A stretch of DNA of 37,446 nt from Deltaproteobacteria bacterium (GTDB taxonomy: Bacteria > Desulfobacterota > Desulfobulbia > Desulfobulbales > Desulfocapsaceae). Numbering within the stretch: position 1 is the first letter of the stretch; each line of letters begins with the position of its first letter. Positions 9,273 to 17,911 of the stretch are shown here, piece by piece. Below the pieces are notes generated by a model that did not search any database, was not told the origin of the DNA, and saw only the letters and a list, made by a program, of their open reading frames with translations. A program made the position numbers and the translations under genes. The DNA lies in the NCBI GenBank assembly GCA_026388715.1, contig JAPLJF010000027.1:1-37446 (forward strand), given 5' to 3'.

Positions 9273-9497
9273 ATGAAAAAGATTTTTGCAATCGCCATGC
9301 TCGCCAGTTTGATGTTGTTCGGGTGCAAGAGTGAAGAACCTAAGCAACCACCAGCAAAAGAGACCACAACCCAGACGATGAAGTCCTCCACAACCACGGC
9401 CCCCGCCGAAAAGAAAGGTGGAGAAGCCATGGAGAAAACAACTGAGACGAAGGTCATGGAAAAGACAACTGAGACTCCGCCAGCACCCGCTAAATAA
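9273..9497 (+). CDS. Small putative lipoprotein, copy 1
   Basis: The 74-residue product begins with a classical lipoprotein signal, MKKIFAIAMLASLMLFGC, with the lipobox Cys at residue 18. The mature part is low complexity, rich in Lys, Thr, Glu and Pro, and includes a repeated KTTETKVMEKTTET-type stretch. The ATG at 9273 follows GAGGAAAAA and aligns with the start of the paralog at 9888; a frame extending upstream to 9189 has no ribosome-binding site. No function is recognised. It sits 68 bases before the decayed yehS copy, mirroring the intact pair downstream. Confidence 0.75.
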   Translation: MKKIFAIAMLASLMLFGCKSEEPKQPPAKETTTQTMKSSTTTAPAEKKGGEAMEKTTETKVMEKTTETPPAPAK

Positions 9498-9565
9498 CGG
9501 ATCAGGCCGCCCTGATCTATAAACACAAAAAGGGACGACCGACCACGATTCATCTGGAATGACCC

Positions 9566-9795
9566 ATGACCACCAATGATATTCTCCAGGATCCGATACG
9601 CGCTCGACATTACACAATGCAACAATCGTTGAGATCTGCAGACCCGGAGGACACAATCTGGAGAAATCATCAGCCACTGTTCTGCTGAAAAAGATAGAGG
9701 AAGAAGGCTACCTTACATGCAGTGATTTTGGTCATGGGCTCATTCCTCGATGGGTTTATTACCAGGGTAGTACGACAGCAGCAAGCCCTGCAGCA
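9566..9795 (+). pseudogene. Decayed first copy of yehS (DUF1456)
   Basis: The sequence follows the first half of the intact yehS at 10271 but has lost its frame. The start MTTNDIL is kept; a two-base deletion follows near 9591 (ctccaggatcc against ctccgcagaatcc), then a one-base change near 9610 and an extra base near 9730. Later pieces such as MGSFLDGF remain readable in a different frame. The second DUF1456 repeat is missing altogether, since the next duplication unit begins at about 9827. Confidence 0.85.
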
Positions 9796-9826
9796 AAGCC
9801 GACAAAGTTGTCCAAATGATTTGAAT

Positions 9827-10480
9827 TTACCACGTTTCATCGTCTTTTCATGTCCAATACCAATCTTGAACAACAAAGAAAATGCAGATGAAAACGATTT
9901 TTGTACTTACTATAATCGCCAGTTTGATATTGTCCGGATGCAACAATGAAGAGCCGAAAAAACCATCTGCAAAAGAGACAACCAGTCCGGCGATCCAGGC
10001 CACCGCTGACAAGGCCCATGAGGTTATAGACAAGACAGCGACCGCCTCCCAAACCTTAGCCGAGAAGGCCGTCAAAATCAAAGATATTGCCTGGAAGGCC
10101 GTAACCGATATGCTTGCTACTGTCCAGAACAAGAATGAGCAGATCACGGAAGAAGCAACGAAGAATCAGACAGCACCGACACCCGCTGATGCCAAGAAAT
10201 AATTTGGCAGAAAGCCTTGATCTAAAAATAAAAAAAGGGATGACCTTCCAGGATTCATCAGAAATGCCCCATGACCAACAATGATATTCTCCGCAGAATC
10301 CGGTACGCGCTCGACATAAATGACGCAACAATCGTTGAGATATGCAAACTCGGTGGACACGACCTGGAAAAATCATCGGTCACTGCCTTGCTGAAAAAAG
10401 AAGAGGAAGAAGACTACCTGGCCTGCAGCAACTTAGTCATGGGCTCATTCCTCAATGGCCTCATTATCCAAAAACGAGGG
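9827..10480 (+). repeat. Tandem duplication unit, copy 2 (lipoprotein plus intact yehS 5' half)
   Basis: This is the counterpart of 9212-9795. It carries a longer lipoprotein gene and continues into the complete yehS. The similarity to copy 1 fades near 10480, about midway through yehS. Confidence 0.85.
9888..10202 (+). CDS. Small putative lipoprotein, copy 2
   Basis: This 104-residue paralog of the protein at 9273 begins MKTIFVLTIIASLILSGC, with the lipobox Cys at residue 18. The first 35 or so residues align closely with copy 1 (NNEEPKKPSAKETT against KSEEPKQPPAKETT). The mature region carries an extra helical segment of about 50 residues (HEVIDKTATASQTLAEKAVK and following). The ATG at 9888 is preferred because it aligns with the start of copy 1; an in-frame ATG at 9882 is possible. 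It is 68 bases upstream of yehS. Function unknown. Confidence 0.75.
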   Translation: MKTIFVLTIIASLILSGCNNEEPKKPSAKETTSPAIQATADKAHEVIDKTATASQTLAEKAVKIKDIAWKAVTDMLATVQNKNEQITEEATKNQTAPTPADAKK

Positions 10481-10765
10481 CATAAAGAAAAAAATGCAGC
10501 TCAGGAGAATGTTGCATCGCTCATCACCAACAATATCATCCTGAAAAAACTGCGCATTGCCCTGGAACTGAAAGAAGATGCCCTCCTTGAAATCCTGGAA
10601 CTGGCCCATGCCGGCATTACCAAGGCCAAACTGAGCGCCTTGTTCCGCAAAGAAGGCCATAAAAATTACAAGGAATGTGGCAATCAGTTTCTCAGGAGCT
10701 TCCTGAAAGGACTCACTCTTCACTTAAGAGATCCATCCCGCCCCGAGAGACCAGAACACTCATGA
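10271..10765 (+). CDS. yehS: DUF1456 family protein (YehS-like)
   Basis: The 164-residue protein has the two tandem DUF1456 repeats: MTNNDILRRIRYALDI at residues 1-16 and ITNNIILKKLRIALEL at about 84-99. Each ends in a Gly-x-Phe-Leu-x-Gly-Leu type helix (MGSFLNGL and LRSFLKGL). The family is widespread in gamma- and deltaproteobacteria with unknown biochemical function. Its TGA overlaps the ATG of the pseudouridine synthase gene, suggesting translational coupling. A decayed copy lies about 700 bases upstream. Confidence 0.9.
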   Translation: MTNNDILRRIRYALDINDATIVEICKLGGHDLEKSSVTALLKKEEEEDYLACSNLVMGSFLNGLIIQKRGHKEKNAAQENVASLITNNIILKKLRIALELKEDALLEILELAHAGITKAKLSALFRKEGHKNYKECGNQFLRSFLKGLTLHLRDPSRPERPEHS

Positions 10766-11628
10766 GAAACATCCTGACCAAAGACAAATCAGATCTCCTG
10801 ACCTTTCTTACGGATGCTGGCTACTCAAAAACAAAGGCAAAACAACTTGTTAAGCATGGGGCCGTGACCATTGGCGACAAAGAGGCAACACGACCTGACC
10901 AGCTTTTGTTGCCAGGGGAGCTGGTGAGCGTTCGCTCAGAACAGGAGATGCGCGAGCAGGCCAGGCAGTGCCCAGGACTTACCATCATCTACGAAGACGA
11001 AGACATCATTGTCATCGACAAGCCTTCGGGATTATTGACCATTGCCACTGAAAATGAAAAAAGGAAAACCGCCTTCTATCTGCTCAGCAGCTATCTCAAG
11101 GAGCGGACAAAATCGACGCAAGCACGGATCTTTATCGTCCACCGTCTCGATCAGGGCACTTCCGGCCTGCTGGTTTTTGCCAAAAACGAGGCGGCAAAAC
11201 AGATCCTCCAGGATCAATGGGAGCATGCCGACAAGAGATATTCCGCCATCGTTGAAGGGGTTCCCAGAGAGAAAGAGGGACAGATCACAAGCATGCTCGC
11301 CGAGTCAAAGGCCCTGCGGGTCTATACAGTCAGGGACAATAGCGAAGAGGGGAAGGAGGCCAAGACCAACTACAAGGTAGTCAAAGGAAATGACACCTAT
11401 ACCTTGCTCGATATCACCCTGGTCACCGGACGTAAAAACCAGATTCGCGTCCACATGGCCGACCTTGGCCACCCCATTGCCGGTGACAAGAAATATGGCG
11501 CCAAGACCAATCCCCTACGCCGGTTAGCCCTGCACGCATATTACCTATCCTTTCCCCATCCGACCATCCCCGAAAAACGGATGGAATTCGAGACCAAGAT
11601 ACCAGGAAAATTCCACATGCTCTTTTGA
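10762..11628 (+). CDS. RluA-family pseudouridine synthase
   Basis: The product isomerises uridine to pseudouridine in rRNA or tRNA. It has an N-terminal S4 domain (about residues 10-58), then the RluA catalytic core with Asp130 in HRLDQGTSGLLVFAK. Supporting motifs are IDKPSGLLT (85-93) and the late GRKNQIRVHMADLGHPIAGD block. I start it at the ATG at 10762, which overlaps the yehS stop (ATGA) and gives 288 residues; a frame opening at 10675 would add 29 residues translated inside yehS. The exact RNA target (RluB, RluC or RluD type) cannot be fixed from sequence alone. Confidence 0.92.
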   Translation: MRNILTKDKSDLLTFLTDAGYSKTKAKQLVKHGAVTIGDKEATRPDQLLLPGELVSVRSEQEMREQARQCPGLTIIYEDEDIIVIDKPSGLLTIATENEKRKTAFYLLSSYLKERTKSTQARIFIVHRLDQGTSGLLVFAKNEAAKQILQDQWEHADKRYSAIVEGVPREKEGQITSMLAESKALRVYTVRDNSEEGKEAKTNYKVVKGNDTYTLLDITLVTGRKNQIRVHMADLGHPIAGDKKYGAKTNPLRRLALHAYYLSFPHPTIPEKRMEFETKIPGKFHMLF

Positions 11629-11649
11629 ACACCCTCTCCGCTCTTCTCT

Positions 11650-12675
11650 TTACCCCCAAACCCCGGCAATCTGTTCCCCACATTGCGGACAGCGCCCATC
11701 AACAAGCCTGTTTTCCTGGATACTGAACCCCAGACGGCTGACCAACCGAGCCTGACACGACGGACACGCGGTATTTTCTCCCCCGGCGCCAGGAACATTC
11801 CCTTCATAGACATACCTGAGTCCGGCCGCGAGTCCGATCTCCCGGGCCTTCTGCAGAGACGACGCCGACGTGGCCGGTCTGTCAGTCAACTTATAGGTGG
11901 GATAAAAGCCCGTCACATGCCAGGGCATGGACGGATCGACAGAGGCTATAAATTCAGCGATCTCCCTCAGTTCCGCGTCACTGTCGTTGAGCCCGGGAAT
12001 GACCAGAGTGGTAATCTCCACCCACACCCCAAGCTCGTGCATGAGCCGCACCGTATCCAGAACCGGTTGCAGACGGGCGCCACATATCTGCCGGTAAAAA
12101 TCATCGCTGAAGGCCTTGATGTCGATGTTGATGGCATCCAAAACCGGCGCCAGTTTCCGGGTTGGCTTATCCCCCATATACCCGTTGGAGACAAAGATAT
12201 TTTTCAACCCCTGCTCCCGGGCCAGGACGCAGCAATCATAGGCAAACTCGAAAAAAATCGTTGGCTCCACATAGGTATAGCTGATCGATTGACAGCCATT
12301 ACTCAAAGCGCTGGCCACCACGTCTTCCGGTGATCGCAAAGTACCGGGAACTGCGTCAGCCGCAAAGGCGCCAGGCTGGGAGATGGAAAAATTCTGACAA
12401 TGACGGCAACGAAAATTGCAGCCAACAGTGGATATAGAATATGACCGACTTCCAGGCAAAACATGAAATAAGGGTTTTTTCTCAATTGGGTCCACATGCT
12501 CCGCCACCAACCACCCATAAACCAGACTGTACAAAACCCCCTTTCTGTTCTCACGCACCCCACAGATGCCACGATGTCCATCCTTGATCCGGCAGTGATG
12601 GGCACAGAGTTCACACATCACCTCATTCTTCCCCTCATCATCCTTGCCCTGCCTGTAAAATTGCGCCTCATGCAT
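11650..12675 (-). CDS. amrS: AmmeMemoRadiSam system radical SAM enzyme
   Basis: This 341-residue radical SAM protein belongs to the AmrS/PflA-like group. The N-terminus has a Cys cluster (Cys21, Cys24, Cys28, Cys38). The cluster-binding CxxxCxxC is at Cys86, Cys90 and Cys93 (GCNFRCRHCQN), and YTYVEPTIFFEF and INIDIKAF follow the family pattern. The C-terminus ends in a zinc ribbon (CPSC ... CPQC). Partners AMMECR1 (AmrA) and Memo (AmrB) are not in the window. It lies 17 bases after bpt with GGAGGG before its ATG, so it is probably in the same transcript. The natural reaction of the system is not established. Confidence 0.88.
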   Translation of the reverse strand: MHEAQFYRQGKDDEGKNEVMCELCAHHCRIKDGHRGICGVRENRKGVLYSLVYGWLVAEHVDPIEKKPLFHVLPGSRSYSISTVGCNFRCRHCQNFSISQPGAFAADAVPGTLRSPEDVVASALSNGCQSISYTYVEPTIFFEFAYDCCVLAREQGLKNIFVSNGYMGDKPTRKLAPVLDAINIDIKAFSDDFYRQICGARLQPVLDTVRLMHELGVWVEITTLVIPGLNDSDAELREIAEFIASVDPSMPWHVTGFYPTYKLTDRPATSASSLQKAREIGLAAGLRYVYEGNVPGAGGENTACPSCQARLVSRLGFSIQENRLVDGRCPQCGEQIAGVWG

Positions 12676-12692
12676 CAGAAGACCCTCCCAGC

Positions 12693-13451
12693 TTAGAGCT
12701 TATCCTTCACCACCTGTTGCCACCGGCCATCAAGGTACAGATAGTGGGGAGTAAAGCGGCTTTTATAATTCATGGCCGCCACTGACTGAATATAATAGCC
12801 AAGATACAGATAATTGATCTTTTGGTTGAGACAGAATTCCGCCAGGGTCAGAATATTAAAGGTGCCCAGGCTCCGTTTGGCCTCCGCAGGATCAAAATAA
12901 AAATAAACAGCGTTCATCCAGTTTGCACCCACATCGACGATGGCACAGCCGACCAATCTGCCAGCCAGCCGGTAACGAATCTCCATACAGGAAACAATGG
13001 CGGTCAGAAAAAAACCAGAATAATAACCCTCGGCCTGGTTATTCTTGTGAGGGTAGCGATGGGACAGAAATTTCTGACACAAAGCCAGATTTTCCGGACT
13101 GAGCTGCACCGGCCCGAACTCGATCTCCAGATCCTGGTTTTTCTGCACCACCCGACGCTGATTCCGATTGAGCCGCAGCTCCTGCGGATACAGACGGATG
13201 GGAACACAGGCGGAACAGGTTTCACAGCGCATGGCATAGAGACAATTGCCGTTGCGGCGATAACCGGAGGCCAGAAACAGCTCCATAACACGTTCGGGAA
13301 CAGGGGCAAACAGGGCCTGATAAAAGACCGCAGTATGGGGAAGATGATAGGGACACTCCACTGCCATCTCGACAAAATAGTCATCAAAACGGGCTTGCAG
13401 TGCCGCAAATTCCACAGCGCATTGTTGATCGTAATAAGTCATAAGAATCAT
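12693..13451 (-). CDS. bpt: Aspartate/glutamate leucyltransferase (Bpt/ATE family)
   Basis: This enzyme transfers leucine (or arginine in eukaryotic ATE1) from aminoacyl-tRNA to protein N-termini bearing Asp or Glu, marking them for ClpS/ClpAP. The 252-residue protein has the ATE N-domain cluster CETCSACVPIRL (Cys76, Cys79, Cys82) and the C-domain motif YFYFDP followed by SLGTFNILTLAEFC. It ends in YKSRFTPHYLYLDGRW, typical of Bpt. Met1 and Met4 are both possible starts. It precedes amrS and follows the gdhA pseudogene by 29 bases. No clpS is visible nearby. Confidence 0.93.
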   Translation of the reverse strand: MILMTYYDQQCAVEFAALQARFDDYFVEMAVECPYHLPHTAVFYQALFAPVPERVMELFLASGYRRNGNCLYAMRCETCSACVPIRLYPQELRLNRNQRRVVQKNQDLEIEFGPVQLSPENLALCQKFLSHRYPHKNNQAEGYYSGFFLTAIVSCMEIRYRLAGRLVGCAIVDVGANWMNAVYFYFDPAEAKRSLGTFNILTLAEFCLNQKINYLYLGYYIQSVAAMNYKSRFTPHYLYLDGRWQQVVKDKL

Positions 13452-13480
13452 AAACAGCCAGGAGACCCTTCAAGCCGCCC

Positions 13481-15001
13481 CTATACCAATCTCTGTTCCA
13501 GCATGGCGCGAGCCACCTTGACACATCCGTTAATATTGGCGCCAGCGACATAATTACCCGGCACGCCATATTCCTCCGCTGTACCAAAACCGCTTTGATG
13601 AATAAACTTCATGATCTGCTTGAGCCTGGCATCCACTTCAACTCTCGGCCAGGACAGCCGCATGGAATTCTGGGCCATCTCCAGACCGGAGACCGCTACC
13701 CCGCCGGCATTCGCCACCTTGCCCGGCGCATAGAGAATCTTCCTCTCAAGAAAAATCTGCACCGCCTCCGGACGTGCACAGCATATTGGCCCCTTCGCAG
13801 ACCAGGCCGACGCCACCCGCCAGGAGCCGGGCTGCATCGTTGCCATTAATCTCATTCTGGGTAGCACAGGGGAGGGCACAATCCGCCGGAAAACTCCATA
13901 CGGGATTCTGATCAGACAGCGGATCACGCGAGACATAAACGGCGTCAGGATACCGCTCTCCATATTCAGCAATCCGACCCCGACGGACATTTTTTAGATC
14001 CTTGACAAATGCAAGTTTGTCGGGATCAAGCCCCTGTTCATCATAAATGATAGCCGTTGAGTCAGAGAGAGTCAACACCCGACCCCCAAACTCCAGAACC
14101 TTTTCCGCGACGAACAGGGCCACATTGCCTGCCCCGGAGATCAGGCAGCGCTTTCCTTCCAGGGTCTGGCCGCTGATGGCAAGCATCTCGGCGGCAAAAT
14201 AAACCATTCCGTAACCTGCGGCCTTGGATCAGGCTGTCGCCCCATCCAAGGCCCTTGCCCGTAAAAGCACCTGTAAACTCATTGCTCAATTTTTTATACA
14301 TCCCAAAGAGATGGCCAATCTCCCTGCTCCCGACCCCCATGTCACCGGCCGGGACATCTGTATCAGGCCCGATATGCCGGTACAACTCTGCCATAAAGGC
14401 TTGACAGAAGCGCATAACCTCCCCGTCAGATCTTCCCAGATCAAAATCAGCCCCGCCCAGGGTCAGAGGTCTCAGCGCATTCTTGAACACCTGCTCAAAG
14501 GCCAGAAATTTCATAATCCCCGATTTACCGAAGGATGGAAATACAACCCCCCTTGAATAGACCTAAGGCGCTGTTCATCTGCACCCGGTAGCCTCGATTC
14601 ACCTGCACCTGACCACCATCATCCATCCACGGTACCCGGAACGGGATGACCCGTTCCGGCTCCATCATTCGCTCCAGCACTGCCAGCCGGCGATACCCGG
14701 GATTGCGCTCCAGCACCGGCCTGACTCTATCGAGCACCCCGAGTACCGCCCAATGAAACTCGTGCTGTTCAGGATCCCTGTCTTGCACCCAACTTAGAGC
14801 TTGTCCGCAAATAAGCTTTTCAGGGATCGCGCCGGATTTTGAGACGAATTTGGCCGAGACGATTGAGTAAAACCGCAACCGTAGCAGCGCTACGGCGAGG
14901 ATTTTGCGATTGAGGAGCGGTCAAAGACGGCCAAAAGCCGGATGCGAGCACCAAAGACTTATTTACGGACAAGCTCTTAATATCTCATCCACAGAGGACA
15001 T
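13481..15001 (-). pseudogene. gdhA: NADP-type glutamate dehydrogenase pseudogene
   Basis: The remains align end to end with hexameric bacterial GdhA. Lesions seen, from the 5' end: a 180-bp MITE after codon 8; a one-base loss in the G-run after LFKGG (about 14550); another just before IMKFLAFEQ (about 14517); an in-frame loss covering the PMGGGKGG block with its substrate-binding Lys (about 14455); a frame-shifting loss after GDSLI (about 14220); and an extra G after GANM (about 13777). Readable blocks include EPERVIPFRVPWMDD, TDVPAGDMGVGSREIG, FTGKGLGWGDSLI, LPCATQNEING and APGKVANAGGVAVSGLEMAQN. The number and kind of lesions rule out a single sequencing error. Ammonium assimilation via GdhA is therefore absent unless another copy exists. 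Confidence 0.93.
14797..14976. mobile_element. 180-bp MITE inserted in gdhA
   Basis: The element has terminal inverted repeats matching at 21 of 24 bases (gagcttgtccgcaaataag on the left; gagcttgtccgtaaataag on the right, reversed). It is flanked by direct TTA copies (14794-14796 and 14977-14979). It has no coding capacity and is imperfectly palindromic through a central ccgtag/ctacgg stem. Removing the element plus one TTA restores an open gdhA N-terminus, MSSVDEILSWVQDRDP. That confirms both the boundaries and the 3-bp target duplication. TNA-type duplication and the GAG terminus suggest mobilisation by an IS5-family (IS1031-like) transposase, which is an inference. Confidence 0.9.
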
Positions 15002-15109
15002 CCTTACGTTATGATTAATCCCGATCCCAGCTTCTTTTTTGCAACCTTTTGATGATATATTGTATAGTCATTTTATAAAAAAAGGAATATTTCTTGCTTA
15101 ATTTTGCAT

Positions 15110-15389
15110 ATCCTTTTCCAGCCGCGCGTCTTTCTACGCCCGACGTGAAGGCGGACGCCAACGCCAAGCGTAGTAACCGCTTCTGAAAACCAACAAAACC
15201 TGGCACAGCAAAGACAAAGGGCAGGAAAGCGGTCGATGATTCCTGCCAATGTTGCCGAGTTTACCGGCCCTGCCCGCGCCACCCAAGTCCCCAAGGTGCT
15301 TTTTGGTAACAAGAGCCACTTTGCCGCTTCTCCAAAAGAAAGTCCGCCTTCAGTCACCAACCGACGGCCTCTCTCCGGAATTCCTTCAT
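15110..15389 (-). pseudogene. Decayed IS3-family element (orfA and orfB fragments)
   Basis: On the minus strand the frame opens at ATG 15387-15389 with MKEFRREAV. After a one-base slip it continues LVTEGGLSFGEAAK, then LPKSTLGTWV, the helix-turn-helix of IS3-type OrfA. In another frame nearer 15137-15210 it reads LCQVLLVFRSGYYAWRWRPP followed by SRRA, matching the SRSGYYAWRKRPPS start of IS3-type OrfB. The DDE catalytic region is missing and the pieces are in different frames, so this is a dead remnant left by internal deletion. Outer limits are approximate. Confidence 0.75.
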
Positions 15390-15587
15390 GTACTGACCAT
15401 ATGGTTTTTTTCCTTATGTTTATGATCAAAAAAAAAAATTGGTTCCTATTTACTCAACCAGTACTGTACATTTTTGTATAAAAAAATCATAATAATTAAC
15501 AAAATTGTACCACAACTGCACGCACAATCAAAAACACAACATATTAATATCTATATATATTTATCTAATTTCAGCCATTATTTAACA

Positions 15588-15604
15588 TTGGCATATTTAA
15601 TGCT
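15588..15604 (+). promoter_or_regulatory. Sigma-54 promoter upstream of PII-amtB
   Basis: The sequence ttggcatatttaatgct has GG at 15590-15591 and GC at 15602-15603, separated by exactly 10 bases, matching TGGCA-N-TGC at the -24/-12 elements. It sits about 110 bases before the PII start in A/T-rich DNA, and glnK-amtB operons are commonly sigma-54/NtrC controlled. No convincing NtrC binding site was identified further upstream. Confidence 0.65.
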
Positions 15605-15697
15605 AATCAAATATTAACAAATATTTGCCTACTGACAATTCAATTGGCTGCTGTCCTGATCAAACATAAATCGGAAAATCAGAGCACGGAGCTGTAA

Positions 15698-16051
<354 letters not shown>

Positions 16052-16113
16052 CAAAACTCAAGGTTGATCTTAAATCAAAGAGAAGGGAAAACCATAATGA
16101 AAAGGAAGGGGGA

Positions 16114-17682
16114 ATGATGAAAAAACATGTTTTGCTGTTTCTATTTATGATGATGTGTTGGTGTGGATCGCTTGCAATGGCGGCCGACCCGGTGGCCGAC
16201 CCTTCGGGAGTCAACACTGGAGGCGCCGCAGATGTGGTGGGAGCGAGTGCTGGTGCGCCATCTGCAGCCGATATGGCAGCAATGAGTCAGGCCGAGCCCT
16301 TGGCGGCAAAACTTGCAGACGTTATTGGCCATAACAGAATTGCCATCAACATGGTTTGGACCATGATTTGCGGTTTTCTGGTTATGTTCATGCAGGCAGG
16401 GTTTGCCTTGGCCGAAGGCGGATTTACCCGGGCGAAAAACGCCGGACACACCATGGCGATGAATTTCATGATCTACGCTATCGGCATTCTGGGTTACTGG
16501 ATCTGCGGGTTTGCCATTCAGATGGGAGGAAGCGGCGGGGCGGCCACTCTTGGTGGCGGCGCAGTTCTCAATAATGAATTTGTGATCAACCTCTTTGGCA
16601 AAGATTTCGGTCTGTTTGGCACTAAAGGCTTCTTTCTGTCTGGCGGAACCTATGATGCTGTTGTCTATGCCATCTTCCTGTTTCAGATGGTGTTCATGGA
16701 CACGACCGCTACCATCCCGACCGGGTCAATGGCTGAACGCTGGACCTTTAAGTCCTTTATCATCTATGGCTTTTTTATCACCGCCCTGGTCTATCCGCTC
16801 TTCGCCAACTGGGTATGGGGCGGCGGCTGGCTCTCGCAGTTAGGAAAGAATTTTGCTTTAGGGCATGGCCATGTTGATTTTGCCGGTTCATCGGTAGTTC
16901 ATATGACCGGTGGTTTTGCGGCCCTGGCCGGGGCGATGGTTCTGGGACCACGACTTGGCAAGTTCAAGGCCGATGGCACGCCTAATGCCATCCCAGGGCA
17001 TCACATCCCTATGGCAATAACCGGATGTTTCATTCTAGCCTTTGGCTGGTTTGGGTTCAATGCCGGTTCAACCCTTGCTGGCGGCGACTTACGCCTGTCA
17101 GTGGTAGCCGTCAACACTATGCTGGCCTCGGCCGCCGGGGCATTCGGTGCCATGGCCTATATGTGGGCCATTTATGGCAAGCCGGATATCTCAATGATTG
17201 CCAATGGACTTCTGGCCGGCCTGGTGGCTATCACTGCACCCTGTGCCTTTGTTGATTCGGTTTCCGCCGTTATCATCGGTGCCATTGCGGGTATCCTGCT
17301 GTGCATAAGCGTCTTTTTTGTCGAGCGGGTGATGAAGGTTGACGATCCTGTTGGCGCCATTTCTGTGCACGGCGTCAATGGAGCCTGGGGCGTGTTATCA
17401 CTGGGACTCTTTGCTGATGGGACATACGGCGAGGGACTTAATGGAGTAAGCGGCACAGTGAAGGGCCTGTTTTATGGTGATTCATCTCAGTTCTTCGCCC
17501 AGGTTATTGGTACGGTAACGAACATCGTCTTTGTCTTTGTCGTCATGTATGTCTTTTTTAAAGTACTCGACAAAATCGTCCCGCTGAGAGTTTCTCCGGA
17601 AATGGAACTGGAGGGCTTGGATCAGAGCGAAGTTGGTGTTACCGCCTATCCGGAATTTAATCTCAATAAAACGCATCGTTAA
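16114..17682 (+). CDS. amtB: Ammonium transporter
   Basis: AmtB conducts ammonia across the inner membrane and is blocked by GlnK. The 522-residue protein has a cleavable signal peptide (residues 1-25, ending AMAAD), an unusually long Ala/Gly/Ser-rich periplasmic stretch of about 40 residues, and then the eleven-helix Amt core. Family motifs include FMDTTATIPTGSMAERW, FAGSSVVHMTGGFAALAGA with the first pore His, GWFGFNAGS, and ISVHGVNGAWGVLSLG. GGAAGGGGGA precedes tandem ATGs at 16114 and 16117. It is cotranscribed with the PII gene. A perfect hairpin lies 65 bases after its stop. Confidence 0.95.
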   Translation: MMKKHVLLFLFMMMCWCGSLAMAADPVADPSGVNTGGAADVVGASAGAPSAADMAAMSQAEPLAAKLADVIGHNRIAINMVWTMICGFLVMFMQAGFALAEGGFTRAKNAGHTMAMNFMIYAIGILGYWICGFAIQMGGSGGAATLGGGAVLNNEFVINLFGKDFGLFGTKGFFLSGGTYDAVVYAIFLFQMVFMDTTATIPTGSMAERWTFKSFIIYGFFITALVYPLFANWVWGGGWLSQLGKNFALGHGHVDFAGSSVVHMTGGFAALAGAMVLGPRLGKFKADGTPNAIPGHHIPMAITGCFILAFGWFGFNAGSTLAGGDLRLSVVAVNTMLASAAGAFGAMAYMWAIYGKPDISMIANGLLAGLVAITAPCAFVDSVSAVIIGAIAGILLCISVFFVERVMKVDDPVGAISVHGVNGAWGVLSLGLFADGTYGEGLNGVSGTVKGLFYGDSSQFFAQVIGTVTNIVFVFVVMYVFFKVLDKIVPLRVSPEMELEGLDQSEVGVTAYPEFNLNKTHR

Positions 17683-17747
17683 TTATTAACGGAACTTTCC
17701 GAATAAGGATAACTTGCAAGAAGCTTAGACATATAAATATTATTGGC

Positions 17748-17786
17748 AATTGTTATTCCGGCATTTTTTTAGCCGGAATAACAATT
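17748..17786. repeat. Perfect 15-bp hairpin with T-run in the loop
   Basis: aattgttattccggc (17748-17762) pairs perfectly with gccggaataacaatt (17772-17786) around a nine-base loop atttttttа-type run of T. There is no T-tract after the stem, so it is not a standard intrinsic terminator. It may act as an mRNA-stabilising structure or attenuator between amtB and the outer-membrane gene. Confidence 0.75.
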
Positions 17787-17911
17787 CGCTTGCCACTTTT
17801 TTTAATATAACTTATTGCAATGAACTTAAATCAACAATATGGAAAGTTGAATCATTAAGATGGGATGGCCAGCGCTGTCCCGGACAATCACCAATTAAAG
17901 AGGAGAGAACA

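Larger units (their letters stand above)
9212..9795 (+). repeat. Tandem duplication unit, copy 1 (lipoprotein plus decayed yehS)
   Basis: This segment aligns base by base with about 9827-10480. Shared landmarks in order are ttaccacgtt, the lipoprotein start (cagatgaaaa.gattttt), the spacer containing aaaaaggga.gacc, ccaatgatattctcc, tacgcgctcgaca, gcaacaatcgttgagat, and gtcatgggctcattcctc. Divergence is roughly 25-30 percent with small indels, so the duplication is old. Copy 1 lacks the second half of yehS. Confidence 0.85.

Noticed and set aside
12690..12706. ttagagcttatcc resembling the MITE end ttagagcttgtcc
   Set aside because: Only about 12 bases match, it forms the end of the bpt coding region, and no second end or target duplication is present.
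17750..17911. N-terminal extension of the outer-membrane barrel gene
   Set aside because: The extension starts within the hairpin, lacks a ribosome-binding site, and would bury the clear signal peptide that begins at 17912.
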